NCBI RefSeq assembly: GCF_964355755.1
Contig: NC_092674.1
Coordinates: forward strand, 4,159,001-4,223,000
From: Antedon mediterranea
Lineage: Eukaryota; Echinodermata; Crinoidea; Comatulida; Antedonidae
Length of the DNA: 64,000 bases
Direction of reading: 5' to 3'
Every line of letters starts with the position of its first letter. The first letter of the stretch is position 1. A program made the position numbers and the translations under genes. Below are positions 11,820 to 23,800 of this stretch, piece after piece. The notes under the pieces were generated by a model, which did not search any database, had not been told where the DNA came from, and was given only the letters and a program-made list of their open reading frames with translations.

Positions 11820-13544
11820 GTACTTTGGTACTTGTAAATATTAGATGTTATATCTTGAATTCCAATTTGTGTACACTACAGTAAATGCTTCCGTTACTGT
11901 GTAGCGGCCATTTTGTTTTCTTTACCTGCTGTCTCAGCGTAATATTGCAAAGCTTTTGATATTTTGGGCTTGTTTCAAACAAAATAAGTACATAGAGTAC
12001 ATGAGCTATGTTCATTATTTTGAACAAGAATAATTTTAGTGTGTACCATTCTGCACAGAAGTTAATGCAATGCGTAAACTGAATAATTCTAAAATACCAA
12101 AGTTGCTATTAGGACTGAAACTTCCATTCCAATACCATGTTAAATGGTGCATATTTTTAGTCTACCATTGTTTTATTTTGTATAGAGTTATTGTCATAAT
12201 ATATTTTGTCCAGGTCCCTGTAAAACTGCATTTAATGTGCTAAACTTATCCAAAATTCCTAGTATTTAAAAAAAAATTGTAATTTGAAAATTTAAGAGAC
12301 AAATTAAATAATACTAATAACACATTATTTTGCAAATATTTCATTTATTATAAATTTGGTACTGTTCTGCATGAAAGCATATCTTATCGGCTGTCAAGGA
12401 GTATGTATGGAAGGCCATTTGTGCATTAATAACTATGAGTACCTCAGTCCACTTATACTAATATTTTCATTGTTTAAGCATAATGTACATTATTTAAATA
12501 AACAATTCATTTCAAGATCTTACCATATCCACTCTTCCTATAAAACAATCATGGATTCGCTCTGACACACAACATCATATTGTAATTCTACACAAGTTCA
12601 CAATGGAAGAATGAACATGACAGGAAACATACAGTTTACAACAATACCCTTACCAAATCTACCCACATACAAAAATATACCACAATTCGGATTGCACATT
12701 ATATTGAAAAGATATAGGAAACTAAAATAGTATATTAGGCCAAGTCAAATGTTTAATAATCCATTTTTATGTAGCGCAAGTTCTCAATGCCCTCTGTTAA
12801 TTTCTGGCCGATATAAAATGACTCTGCCTTGCCTTGCAAATAAATATTAAAGATAACAGACAGAAAAAACTCTGCTTGTATTAACTGATGACCAATGTTA
12901 AAATATTAGCAGACAGGAAATTGTGTATGTCTGGTATGAATTGAGGACCTTGTGAAATGACTGGAGATAGGCATGCTGATTGAAGCCTTCGTTCACACAC
13001 AACCACCCACATGGTTTGGTTTTACTATACTGTACCATACCAAGACTAGTATAAATCTACCTCAAAAAGCTTTAGTTTGGACTAAATTCCAAGGTATTTT
13101 TGGTCCACATTTAATCCTATATGTAATCCAACATTATCCCCTTCCCTATAAACAACCCAATATAAAAATTACGTAGGTACAATACTTTTTGCAATTTCAT
13201 AATTCTCTATCAGACTGTATTTTATAATGATCTTTCATTTTAAGAAGTCTACTATACTATAAAGCCCAGTTCTTGATTCAATATTCCCAAAAGTCTTTTT
13301 CATTTTAATTTAGTATTACCATTCATCAATCATTCTAGATATCCAATAAAATAACACTTTGCATTTGTATGCAAATTACGTTTGAACATTCTAATCTTCA
13401 TAACTTTTTGTTCTAAATTTATATTAACCATTTTACCAAGAATGTTTAGTACAGTATTCCTTATTTCACTAGGCAATATAAAAACATTTAATAAATAGCT
13501 TTTAAGCACTGTTTTTAAGGCACTACTTGTGAATGGTTGATGGC

Positions 13545-13760
13545 TAACAAATGTGATTACTGAATATTCATAATATTTGGATTATGTAATTACTGAATAT
13601 TCATGACATTAAAATGTAATTATTAAATATTCATGACATTAAAATGTAATTATTGAATATTCATGACATTAAAATGGAATTATTGAATATTCATATAATT
13701 AAAATGTAATTATTGAATATTCATATAATTAAAACGTAATTTCTATATATTCATAGTAAT
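13545..13760. repeat. Minisatellite, about 35-bp unit, around TGAATATTCATGACATT
   Basis: About six units in the order TAATTATTGAATATTCATGA CATTAAAATG. AT-rich and without coding potential. Confidence 0.85.
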
Positions 13761-14222
13761 ATTATGAGTACTACAGTACCTTGGTCCAGGTTTGATCGTT
13801 TGGTTCATTACAATCATGACTCATTCACCTATTAAATTGAACTAGAATATGAGTCACAAAGCAATATTATAGTACTTAAATAATTATACACAATTGAATT
13901 AAATTAAAATTCATATGTATGACACACATAGTATTGACAGAAATTCTAAAAAACCGTATAGCAAAATGACAATTTTACCATTTTTCGTAATAATTTAAAA
14001 AATCATATTTGATAAAAACAAACATTTTTTTCACAGAAAACAAACGACTTGTAATGTAAAATAGTAAGTACATAACGTAATTATTATTTCAGGGAATACT
14101 ACAGTATAACATGCAAAGATGTTAAGATAATGTTATTTAAATAATAATAATAACTTATATTAAAATAACACAATGTGAAACTATAAAAAAAAAGCATAAA
14201 GCTTAAATATTTAAATATATTT

Positions 14223-14354
14223 TTGTCTACACAATCAAACTATGTGACAACAAAATGTAATGTGCACATATATGGACATGATGATGTCATCAATGCCATA
14301 TTTGGGCATATCACACTTTTTTTTATCAAACTAGATTGAAAGTGAAGACAGAGC
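14223..14354 (+). mobile_element. MITE-1 copy 5
   Basis: Both ends recognisable (TTGTCTACACAATCAAACTA and GAAGACAGAGC), diverged interior. Located downstream of PPM1L. Confidence 0.75.
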
Positions 14355-14617
14355 ATTACATACAATTTAAATTAAAGACAATTAAAACACTGACAAATAT
14401 TGCTCACTTATTCAATCTGGCTGAACTGCATTTCATATAAAATATTCCGAGTCTATTATTTCTTTGCGAAAATTAAATGTCAATAGACGTTTAAACTTTC
14501 CTTGTTTTAATTAAAAGTGACCTTTGACATCCAACTGCTTAAGAACCCCTTCACATTGCTAAGTATTTAGCTCTGTTTAAGTATCCTCTTCTGAATAAGA
14601 CAATCATTTATACTCAC

Positions 14618-16483
14618 TCATTTGTTTTTCACTTTATTTCTGGTTTTTTCTCCTAAACGTACAACCATAACAGTAATATTATCAAAAGAGCCTCTATAAT
14701 ACGCTTGCAGGACCAGACTCTTCGCACCTAGATGAGGCTCATCGAGTCGTTCTTTTATAAATTGCACCGCTTCCTCGTTCGTAAACACATCCCATAATCC
14801 ATCAGTGGCAAGAATCATAAACTGCGGTTTTACAGTTGACAAATTAAAAGTTTGTATATCAGGATCGGCAATAACATATTTATGTTCCTTTAAAGGAAAA
14901 TCCCCAAGAGCTCTTGACGTTGCGAGAATACCAGCTACGCGCCACACGCCGTTAAAAGATATAAAACCGCCAGCTTTTTTTATTCGACGGCGCTCCTGCG
15001 GCGACTGAGGTTTGTGGTCGTACGACATGGGTATAGCATTACCGTGTTCATCACATAAAACGCCCCGAGAATCTCCGACATTTGCGACAGTTAATTCGTT
15101 ACCCGATACGACTGCTACAATTGCTGTTGAGCCTATGAAAAGAGATAACAGAAATATTGATTTATACATTTATCTGAGTAGCTCTGTCTACACTATCAAA
15201 CTAAAAAAAAAGTATGATGTACCCAAATATGGTAGTGATATTCCCAAGTATGGTAGTAATATGGTGTCATTGTGTGACTGTCCATATATGGGCACATCAC
15301 ATTTTGTTGACACTTTTCCCTGGTTTTAATCTACTTTCTTTATACAGACTATTTTAATATTATATTATATAATAATACCTGCTACATCATTGTTCGATCT
15401 TGCAACAGTTAATAATTTAATAATCTACCTTCTTTATACAGACTATTTTAATATTATATTATATAATAATACCTGCTACATCATTGTTCGATCTTGCAAC
15501 AGTTAATAATTTTTCATCCAATAATAACATTTCTTCTATTAAAACCTGTGAATAGTTTATATTGGTGTTGCTGCTGTATTTTGATCTATTTAATCTTGCT
15601 ACAACTGTTTGGGACAATAATTTTTCTGCGAATTCTGAAGCGAACTAAAAATAAAATGATGATTTAAATCACATTTTATAGTATAAATATAAAAAAAAAA
15701 TTAACATTCATTAAATTTATTAATATAATATAATTCCAATCAAATAAACAACTATACATTGTTATTTACAATACCACACACAATAAATACAATTTTAAAA
15801 TACATTAAAAAAAATTAAACATATCCAGCTGCATTTCCACAAGCATAAATGCAAAATGGCTACACTTTCAACAAAAGTTTTGTGATGGTGGTCTAATGGT
15901 AGGGTGCCCACATTACCAAGAAATCCTGGTTCGAATCTCTTTTGGAGCACCTTTTTCTCATTCTCACCCTGTCAGGTTTCCCCCATCTTCACCGTTTTAA
16001 TAGATTGTAATTCATTTCACTTGACGGTTTATTAGTATTTATCTTTGTTTTTAAAATAGATAGATAAAATAAATATTATTATATACAAACCGTTCCACCG
16101 TGACCATCATAAACACCGTAAAAAGAAATTCCTGATTGACTGGAATCATCAGCATAATCATAGCGATCTTCCATATGTGACCTTCGACCTTGAATTGCAT
16201 ACACACCAATATTATCTTCTTTAAGTTCACGTTGAATAGTCTCTTGCGCTGACCCGAACACTATATTTTCAAAAAATGGTTTTCTAGGCCCATTTCCAGC
16301 AGACTTCGGAAGGCGTTCGTAACCAACGGTCGAATAGCGTTTTGCCCGTTCGATAACCATTCGGACGTTGTCACCGTTTAGTATATATCGATAGACAAAA
16401 ATAATAAGAGCAATAAGTATAAGTGTTTCGTACTTAAGGAAAACACTTTTAGTAACGCGACTTAACATTGCTAAAAATGCCAT
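14618..16483 (-). CDS. PPM1L: PPM1L-like membrane protein phosphatase (PP2C family), 359 aa
   Basis: Coding exons on the minus strand are 16483-16091, 15644-15473 and 15132-14618; 1,080 bases, in frame. The protein has a hydrophobic N-terminal membrane segment (residues about 19-36, ETLILIALIIFVYRYIL), then a PP2C catalytic domain. Metal-binding motifs are visible: MED at 104-106, DGHGG at 126-130, DGLWD at 299-303 and DN at 339-340. Blocks such as VANVGDSRGVLCD, GGFISFNG and FIKERLDEP..GAKS are close to vertebrate PPM1L, which is 360 aa, sits in the ER membrane and dephosphorylates stress-kinase and ceramide-transport regulators. That role is family knowledge. Oddity: the 3' end of exon 2 with its splice donor is tandemly duplicated into intron 2. 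It is divergently arranged to the receptor gene that begins at 17825. Confidence 0.92.
15180..15318 (-). mobile_element. MITE-1 copy 6, 3' end degraded
   Basis: Lies 47 bases into PPM1L intron 2. Left end GCTCTGTCTACACTATCAAA, two ATGGTAGT units, then CCATATATGGGCACATCACA. Confidence 0.78.
15341..15509. repeat. Tandem duplication (about 78 bp x2) covering the end of PPM1L exon 2
   Basis: Two near-identical units (about 15341-15418 and 15429-15509) each contain, on the minus strand, the last coding bases of exon 2 (…SNNDVA), the donor site and an AT-rich intron stretch. The outer copy is read as the functional exon end. The inner copy lies in intron 2. Confidence 0.85.
15885..15965 (+). repeat. 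tRNA-like SINE head
   Basis: GGTGGTCTAATGGTAGGGTG and CCTGGTTCGAATCTC resemble pol III A and B boxes but the segment does not fold into a full tRNA. Lies in PPM1L intron 1. Confidence 0.5.
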
Positions 16484-17824
16484 GATGACTGGAAAGACGA
16501 AATTTGTTGTAGGCCTGTCGGTGATCGGTTTTCATCAAGGCAGCAGCTGTCATTTCCTGGTATATTAAAACAGGTTGAAAGAGTTTATTCGTGACAGGTA
16601 GGTAGCCTAACAAGCATCACTTACGATACAGTTGTTTACTACTCTCTGTACTCAGTTATAAAAATCTGCATTGCGCCCTCTGTCGTTATCCAGGGCATTA
16701 CAACTTTTAGGTTACATGCAAATTATAGGCCCACCAGTCTAATAATGGGCTAAATGGGGGATAAGTTTACTATTGGGTCGTGCGCGCGTTGTGCGTTTCT
16801 CCCAAAGTATAATATAAAATATTGCTATTTAGCAACGACAGTGGTTATGATAGAGTCAATGACATTGTTATGCATTTACAAAGTGAGACTTAAAAAAAAA
16901 ATAGGAGCGCTTATTGAGCCTGTGTTTTATAATCCGCCTCTGATTCGTGTTTTCCCAGCGCACCTAAGGTATTCAATCTAACCATGATTAGTTAAGATCT
17001 AGGCATATTTGTAGCATTGAGGGGGGCTAACAAATATTTCCAAAGTATTCCACTTATTAGTTAATTATTGACAAAACTAAAGAATGCTTTACAGGACATT
17101 ATACGGTATGGCATAGCTGCAGTTAAAGTTCACCATCCACGTACGTCAGGATTAGAGTGATCCGATCCGGTGGCCAGACAAAAATCCGAACTACGCTACT
17201 GTTTTTACGTGCTACGTTTCAATATGACGTCCACATACGTAATTTTCCTCCGTCACACTTCCGTCCTCCGTCACAACACGACGTATACGCAATGCGAGGT
17301 TGTTAACGCAACGCAACGCAATGACGTAAGCGCAACGCAAGCGAGTTGACCAATCACATGCGACTGTTCGAATAATCTATCGCTTGTGATTGGTCGAATG
17401 ACACTTGCCCCTATGTTGTTTTGTTGTGTCCAAGTGGGAACCACGCATTACATGTGGTGCGGTGACGTCCTTGTGTTTTGCATCTGAGTGGGACGAACGC
17501 CCCTCGAAAAGATCACCATACAATCTCTCTTTGATTATTAACATTTACAAAAATGTGTTTTTTTTATTTGAGGAAATCATGAAATCTTAAATAAAAAACA
17601 CATAGTAAAAAAAATACCAATGTTATAAAATTAAGCCCATGGGCTAATCAAGAGCTTACACTGTCGTATTTTGATCCGGGAACCAACAGGCAGGAAATAG
17701 AAAACAATTGTAATCTTCGGGAAGCAGATCATCACTGTAGAAGAAGGCGTATTGTTATTCAATCAAAGCAGAGGCTACTAGATCAATTGTTTTTACGTCG
17801 CTGCTGCAGGGTGCCTCTTGCAAT
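16484..17824. other. Divergent promoter region of PPM1L and the receptor
   Basis: The two genes start 1.34 kb apart in opposite directions. Only a diverged MITE-3 with CCAAT-type boxes (TGACCAATCACATGCG, GTGATTGGTCGAATG) was noted; no TATA box was fixed. Confidence 0.4.
17215..17485. mobile_element. MITE-3 copy 1, diverged
   Basis: Contains the family core: repeated ACGCAACGCAA, GACCAATCACATGCGACTG, TCGCTTGTGATTGGTCGAAT, and the end GTGGGAACCACGC. Lies in the presumed promoter region between PPM1L and the receptor. Confidence 0.7.
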
Positions 17825-17873
17825 ATGTCCTGGGATCTTATATTAATCCTAGGCCTATATTTACTTTCGAAAG
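17825..17873 (+). CDS. Receptor exon 1: signal peptide
   Basis: The exon encodes [16 protein letters not shown], a short hydrophobic leader, and ends in phase 1 at a GTAAGA donor. The next in-phase exon lies 4.26 kb away (22132) and begins the mature protein at [10 protein letters not shown]. Confidence 0.8.
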
Positions 17874-20800
17874 GTAAGATTTTGTATTTTCTAATGCTAC
17901 GGCAATGTACTATTATTTTAACTATTAAGCATAATATGTTTTTGTGATAATACTATATGGAGTAATTACTCTATGATAATACGTACGACTGGATTGGTTT
18001 TAATTTTATATAACCGCGTCACGTATACTGTTTTCGATTTGGCTTTTAAGACACTGTGTGCAGTAATAGGCTATATGTTAATAATAATAAGATTTTTATA
18101 GCGCACATACCACTCCAGAGTGCTCAAGGCGCATATATGTTAACTAATACTTGATCGTTCAACCAGTACCGTCCTTTGATCAGTAACCATATTGGTACAC
18201 GCATGTTACACGCGTGCATTGTCGAGCGAGGGTAAAATATAAAATCCCGAGTTTAGTTTTAGTGGCTGATTTAGAAGTTAAGCAGAAATTACCGTCAGTA
18301 GGCGAGATAGATAATTTTGATATTACTAGGCTGTATCGTTCGAATTTATATTTTAAATAAAATTCGTATAATATTTGTATTTGAGTATTTGGCATCACCC
18401 TGATATTGTGTCCTGCTTCCATTAAATATCTAAATAGTTAAAAGCACTTAAGTATGTTGGTCTGGACACATTTACAATGCAAATGTGACTCATTATCTAT
18501 ATATAAATTTACGTAAGGGCAAAATTCGGTAAATCGCGCCTTACTTTTAGAATTTTTACTCGATGGTATGTAAAGTTGGTTCGTACTTTCGGTACTGATT
18601 TTAACCGCCTGATGTAACCCTGTTTACTAATTAAATTAAGTTAGATAATTAGTTATTGACGATTAAAACGAATTTAGGTTCAAAGATTTGCCCCAAATAG
18701 GGGTGTTTTCCGATCGTGGTATACACTGTCTAATGGATGTCCATCTTGAAAAATACCCGCCACAAAAATGCGAGGAGGCTTCGCATTTTTCTATCTCCTC
18801 CTACGATAATTGTTTTTAATAGCTGAAAACCGGTTGAACAGTTCGAGTACAGCATCATAATGTTGAAGACAGGCCGATTTTCTTTAAAAAATACTATTTT
18901 GTTACATTTAATATACGTTTTTACAAATGTATTGATTTGTGATGAATGGAACATTCCAAATTATTTGGTTTAACCATACAGGTATAGATTTAGATTTATG
19001 GGCCTCCTTGGAGAATAAACATAAATAGTATTGCAATGCTGTACAATACTGTTAAGGTATTAACCACTTTTGATCGCAATTTGAATCGCAAATGTCTTAC
19101 TGTGAGTGTTGGTACTGTTAGATGTAATATAAAAATATATACAAATAAACTTTATTACTGTGAGTGTGGGTAGGCCCTACTGTTAGATTATAAACATATA
19201 ATATACAAATAAACATTCCAAATTATTTGGTTTAACCATAGAGGTATAGATTTAGATTTATGGGCCCCCTTGGAGAATAAACATAAATAGTACTGCAATG
19301 CTGTACAATACTGTTAAGGTATTAACCACTTTTGATCGCAATTTGAATAGCAAATTTCTTACTGTGAGTGTTGGTACTGTTAGATGTAATATAAAATATA
19401 TACAAATAAACTTTATTACTGTGAGTGTGGGTAGGCCCTACTGTTAGATTATAAACATATAATATACAAATAAATAAACGTTATTACTGACAGTTGCTTC
19501 TCAACGTTTGTATTAATTAATAATTTAAAAATATATAAACGTCGTAGTGGTGTATCGTTACATGTACTTTACTATTTCAATCGACTATGACAGTGAGAGT
19601 TTTAACAAAGTACCGTATTAAATCGTAAATGTTTTACTGTATTTAGTGGTATATTATTTATAGGCCTATAAAACATTAAAAACAATATTTCGTTACTGAG
19701 TGGATAAGAATATATTTTAAAATGTTTCCTCTTTGTACCTATCTTCTTTCCCCATCCCTCAACCCTTAATGTTACATACAAAACACAAATTGGGTTTGTT
19801 TAAATGAGTCCGAATAAAAAAATTTGTTTCTCTCTCGGAAGTAATTCCCAGGGTGCTAATTTTGGTTGACTACATAAATCATTGTGTATATTTATTCGTT
19901 TCTGTAAACGACAATGTATTATAGTCCTGCGGTACGTACATTTGAAATCTCCATTTTTTTCTCGCTGGAAATACTGTGTATTCGAGAACCATCTGTGGGC
20001 ACGACCTAGATGGTACGCGAGCGAAGCGAGCGTGCCATCTAGTCTGAACAATTTACCTATCATATTGAGTCATAATACGCAGATAATGTAACGTTATCAA
20101 CCACCCGGTTAATGCATCCTGTGTTTGTAATCAGAGGGTTTAGACAATGGTTATTAAGCAACTAGTTTTTCTTGCTAATATATCTCTAAAGTGGAAAATG
20201 CAATCTGTCCCGATGTGATTAAGTTTTATAGGCCAAGCCTAAAGGTGGGTACGGTCGAAACAATGTGATATTATGGTAGTAGGAGCTATTGTATTATCAT
20301 CACACAACTATGATAAATCGTTTCCTTGTTTCGCATGTAATGAACCAAATTAAAGTTAAAGTAATATATTTATGAGTATTCATAAGCTTTGCAACTGAGA
20401 GCGGCAATATATTCATGAATATTCATAAACTTTGCAGCAATTGACAACATCAATATATTCATGAATATTCGTAAGCTTTGTAACTGACAACGTCAATATA
20501 TTTATGAATATTCATAAGCATTGCAACTGACAACGTCAATATATTTATGAATATTCATAAGCTTTGCAGCAACTGACAAGATCAATATATTCATGAATAT
20601 TTATAAGCTTTGCAACTGACAACGTCAAAAAATTCATGAATATTCATAGGCTTTGCAACTAACAACGTCAATATATTCATGAATATTCATAAGCTTTGCA
20701 ACTGACAACATCATTGTAGATGTTGTGATAATAGATTTCCTCAGTTTCCAAAGTTAACGACGTGGTCATGTAGGCCCTACTTTCAGTTGTGAGATTACAC

Positions 20801-23800
20801 GATGATTTTAGACTGTACAGTACATGTATGCGTGAGTCTCAATAATTACGTAATATGGCACTCAGAGACAGACATAGGCTTACAAATGTTTCAATAGTTT
20901 TATATCGATCGAGTGGCCATAATGTGATCGATAATTGACTTGACTGATTGGGGAAATCAAATTTGTTGATTCTAAAATTTTCGATCAATTTAGAATCCAT
21001 GAATCGCAAGCAGTTTGAAGGAAGCCGATGGGACTCTACTGACTCTTGTATTCTGACCTACTTTCTTTTTATCTATAAGCGCGCTTAATTTATCATAATT
21101 TAGTTATTCCAAATGCGAAAATGAAAATGATGGTATTTAGTGATATAGATAGCCTTTCCTTGACGATTTACTAATTTCTTTAATGTTCATGTCTATTTAA
21201 AGTTAAACGCGCGAGTTAAAAAAATGATGAAATCGTACAGTTTGTACGCGCACGTTTGCTAATTTGTACGCGCGCGTGTAAGCACTAGTGAAATTATGTA
21301 CACGCGCGTTCAAACATTGATGAAAATCATACATATACAATTTTAAATCATCCAACTTGTACGCGCGCTTCGACTTTACAGTTTTAAATACATTCCAAAT
21401 GTATATTAAAACATATTTTTTATGAAGTTAATGAAAGAACTTGTAATATTTATCCTTGGCTGTAAGATCTTGAACTCCGGAAACAAAACTTGCTGCGAAA
21501 CGGACGTGAACTATCCAATGACATAATCAATTCTCCCATTATGCCTTCTGGTCTTCAAATCTGTGGTTAAAAAATATAATATAATTTTCTAAATTGCTGT
21601 TTTATTATTATCGTTATAAGGCCTCAGTACCGATATAGGGTATAGTGGAGATAACATAACCCCTATTAAAAAGTACCCTTAACAGGGATTGCGGATTAAA
21701 CATGTCCCCTTGAGTCGCTTTACATGCAGCAAAGTGCAATAACGGATATGTCTCTGAAATTTCCCCCAAAGAAGGGGTGCTATTGTATGTTTTCCTCTCT
21801 CCACCCAGGTGTATATGGGTACCCGGTTAGATCAAGACACAACTTTGCGCTGATTACTAGCTGTATTATGGGAGTATGTTTCCATACGTGTTTGATCCAA
21901 AAAAATGACTGGGGTAATAATTTTCAGCGCTTAGAGGTTTCAAAACATTAGGCGCTATATAAATCCTGGATATCATTACCATTATTCTCAATAAGATATT
22001 TGAATTATGTTTCAATCATATTATACACCACTAAATATAGAACACTCTACAAAGCATACGATCACGATCATTTGTTGGTTGCGCTTTTTCAAATAATACG
22101 TTTGTAATAATGTTTTGCCCTTAATTCTTAGCTACTTGCGAAGAAGAACCATGGCCTCGACTGGTGTGGACTGAACTCAGACTGAAAGACAGCACTGCTA
22201 AATTACAAAGCTTACCGGCTGATCCTAACGATTACATTTCATCTAGTTCTATATCAACACGATACTACTATACTAACAAACCAGCGCATTGGATAGCTGT
22301 TACCAATGACTTTGAAGAACGAACCGTCTTCTGGAGTGATAGTGGACAAAAACGGATTATGAAAGGCGGCCTTGGCGATGCTGCTACAGCATCGTCCATC
22401 TACCAGGGCACTTCGTCTTCGGTTGAAGGAATCGCAGTTGACTGGCTAGCGAAGACTCTGTACTGGGTAGATGAAACCTACAATTGGATTGTTGTTACAG
22501 ATTATTATGCTAGTAATATAGCGATATTAATTGATACTGGATTGTCGAAGCCAAGAGGTATCGCAACTCATCCACATAAAGGGTAAGTATTAAAAAACCT
22601 ATAATTTAAAAAAAGTAGTATAAATAAAGATCTAACTGCGCGTGACCTTTTTAGCTCCCTCATTTTAACAAGTCGTTATTTAAAAAATACCATTGATACT
22701 TCGCGTTTATATTAATAAATATCTATAATTATATGTAATGATAATGATGATGTAAACTTTTTGTGCATACCGATAAAGTTTGTTATCAAATCAAAACTAG
22801 AGGGCGTTTGACAATTTACAAAGGGGAATCCCCTAATTTGCAGCAGCCCCACGTGTCGTACCCACATGCGATTGGTTAATCGAATCAGAACGTAACGTGG
22901 CGCGATGCATGAAGTTAATCTTGTGGAATAGGCTAGATTGTTTAGTTTTTTTGAATTGCGGATTTGATATAAAAGTTGTTTAATATATTTATTGCCTTGG
23001 CCTGCGGCTTGATTGATCCTTGCTCAGACATTATTATACTAGTAGCTAAAGCTTGCTTGAATTGGTTACAATATACTATACTAGGTAGGCCTAGCTAGCT
23101 AGGCCTAACCATGGAGTAAATTCTTTACTCCATGGCCTAACTAAGTACGAGGACTCCCTGCGAGAGGCCTACTAGGCCTCCTACACTACTTAGTAGTACT
23201 GTAGTAGTAGTAGTAGACTATATATGTAGTAGTAGTCAGGCATGGTTACAACGGCGGTGTCTAGCAGAGAGTGGGGATGGGGCTAGGCCCTCCCTACCAC
23301 TCTACTAGCTAGCTATATGCTTATCCTGCATTACACTTCTACACTTCTTCTAGTTAAATAATACTATTAGTAATATTCATACATTCTGAAAAGGTTGTTT
23401 ATCAATAATAAATACTAGGCCTAGGATACATACTGAAAAGGTTGTTTATCAATAATAATAATATAGGCCTAGCTAGGCTATATAATGTTTGTTCAATAAT
23501 TAATAAATGGAAATTAAAATGAATATACAGTACAGTACCCTCTAAAAATAAATAGTACAACATGTAAAATCAATATACCATGACATTTAAAAAGTACACT
23601 AATATTTTAATAATTAGGCAAACACTGACAGATGGAAATAATATTTAATTTCAATATATAGCTCTGAACTAAGAAAAAAAAAAGTTAAGTATATCTTTAT
23701 GAACATGATGTCATATCACTACCATATTAAGGCATATCACTACCAAATTAAAATTGTCAAATTAGTTTGATAGCTTAAAAAAGAGACTTTTTAACCCACC

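Larger units (their letters stand above)
11820..14617. other. Intergenic / 3' regions between convergent genes, no gene seen
   Basis: The CXorf58-like and PPM1L genes converge here. Apart from a minisatellite (13545-13760) and MITE-1 copy 5, the sequence is AT-rich with no supported exon. It probably includes the PPM1L 3' UTR. Confidence 0.5.
17874..22131. other. Receptor intron 1 (4.26 kb), no exon seen
   Basis: Contains the 260-bp duplication, a palindromic minisatellite, a run of (ACGCGCG)-type alternating purine-pyrimidine at 21225-21370, and a SINE fragment. The small ORFs here look like chance. Confidence 0.5.

Noticed and set aside
12356-13176. ORFs of 67-69 codons between genes
   Set aside because: No homology, AT-biased codons and no splice partners; taken as chance.
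15885-15965. Possible tRNA gene
   Set aside because: A and B boxes are present but stems do not pair into a cloverleaf; better seen as a SINE head.
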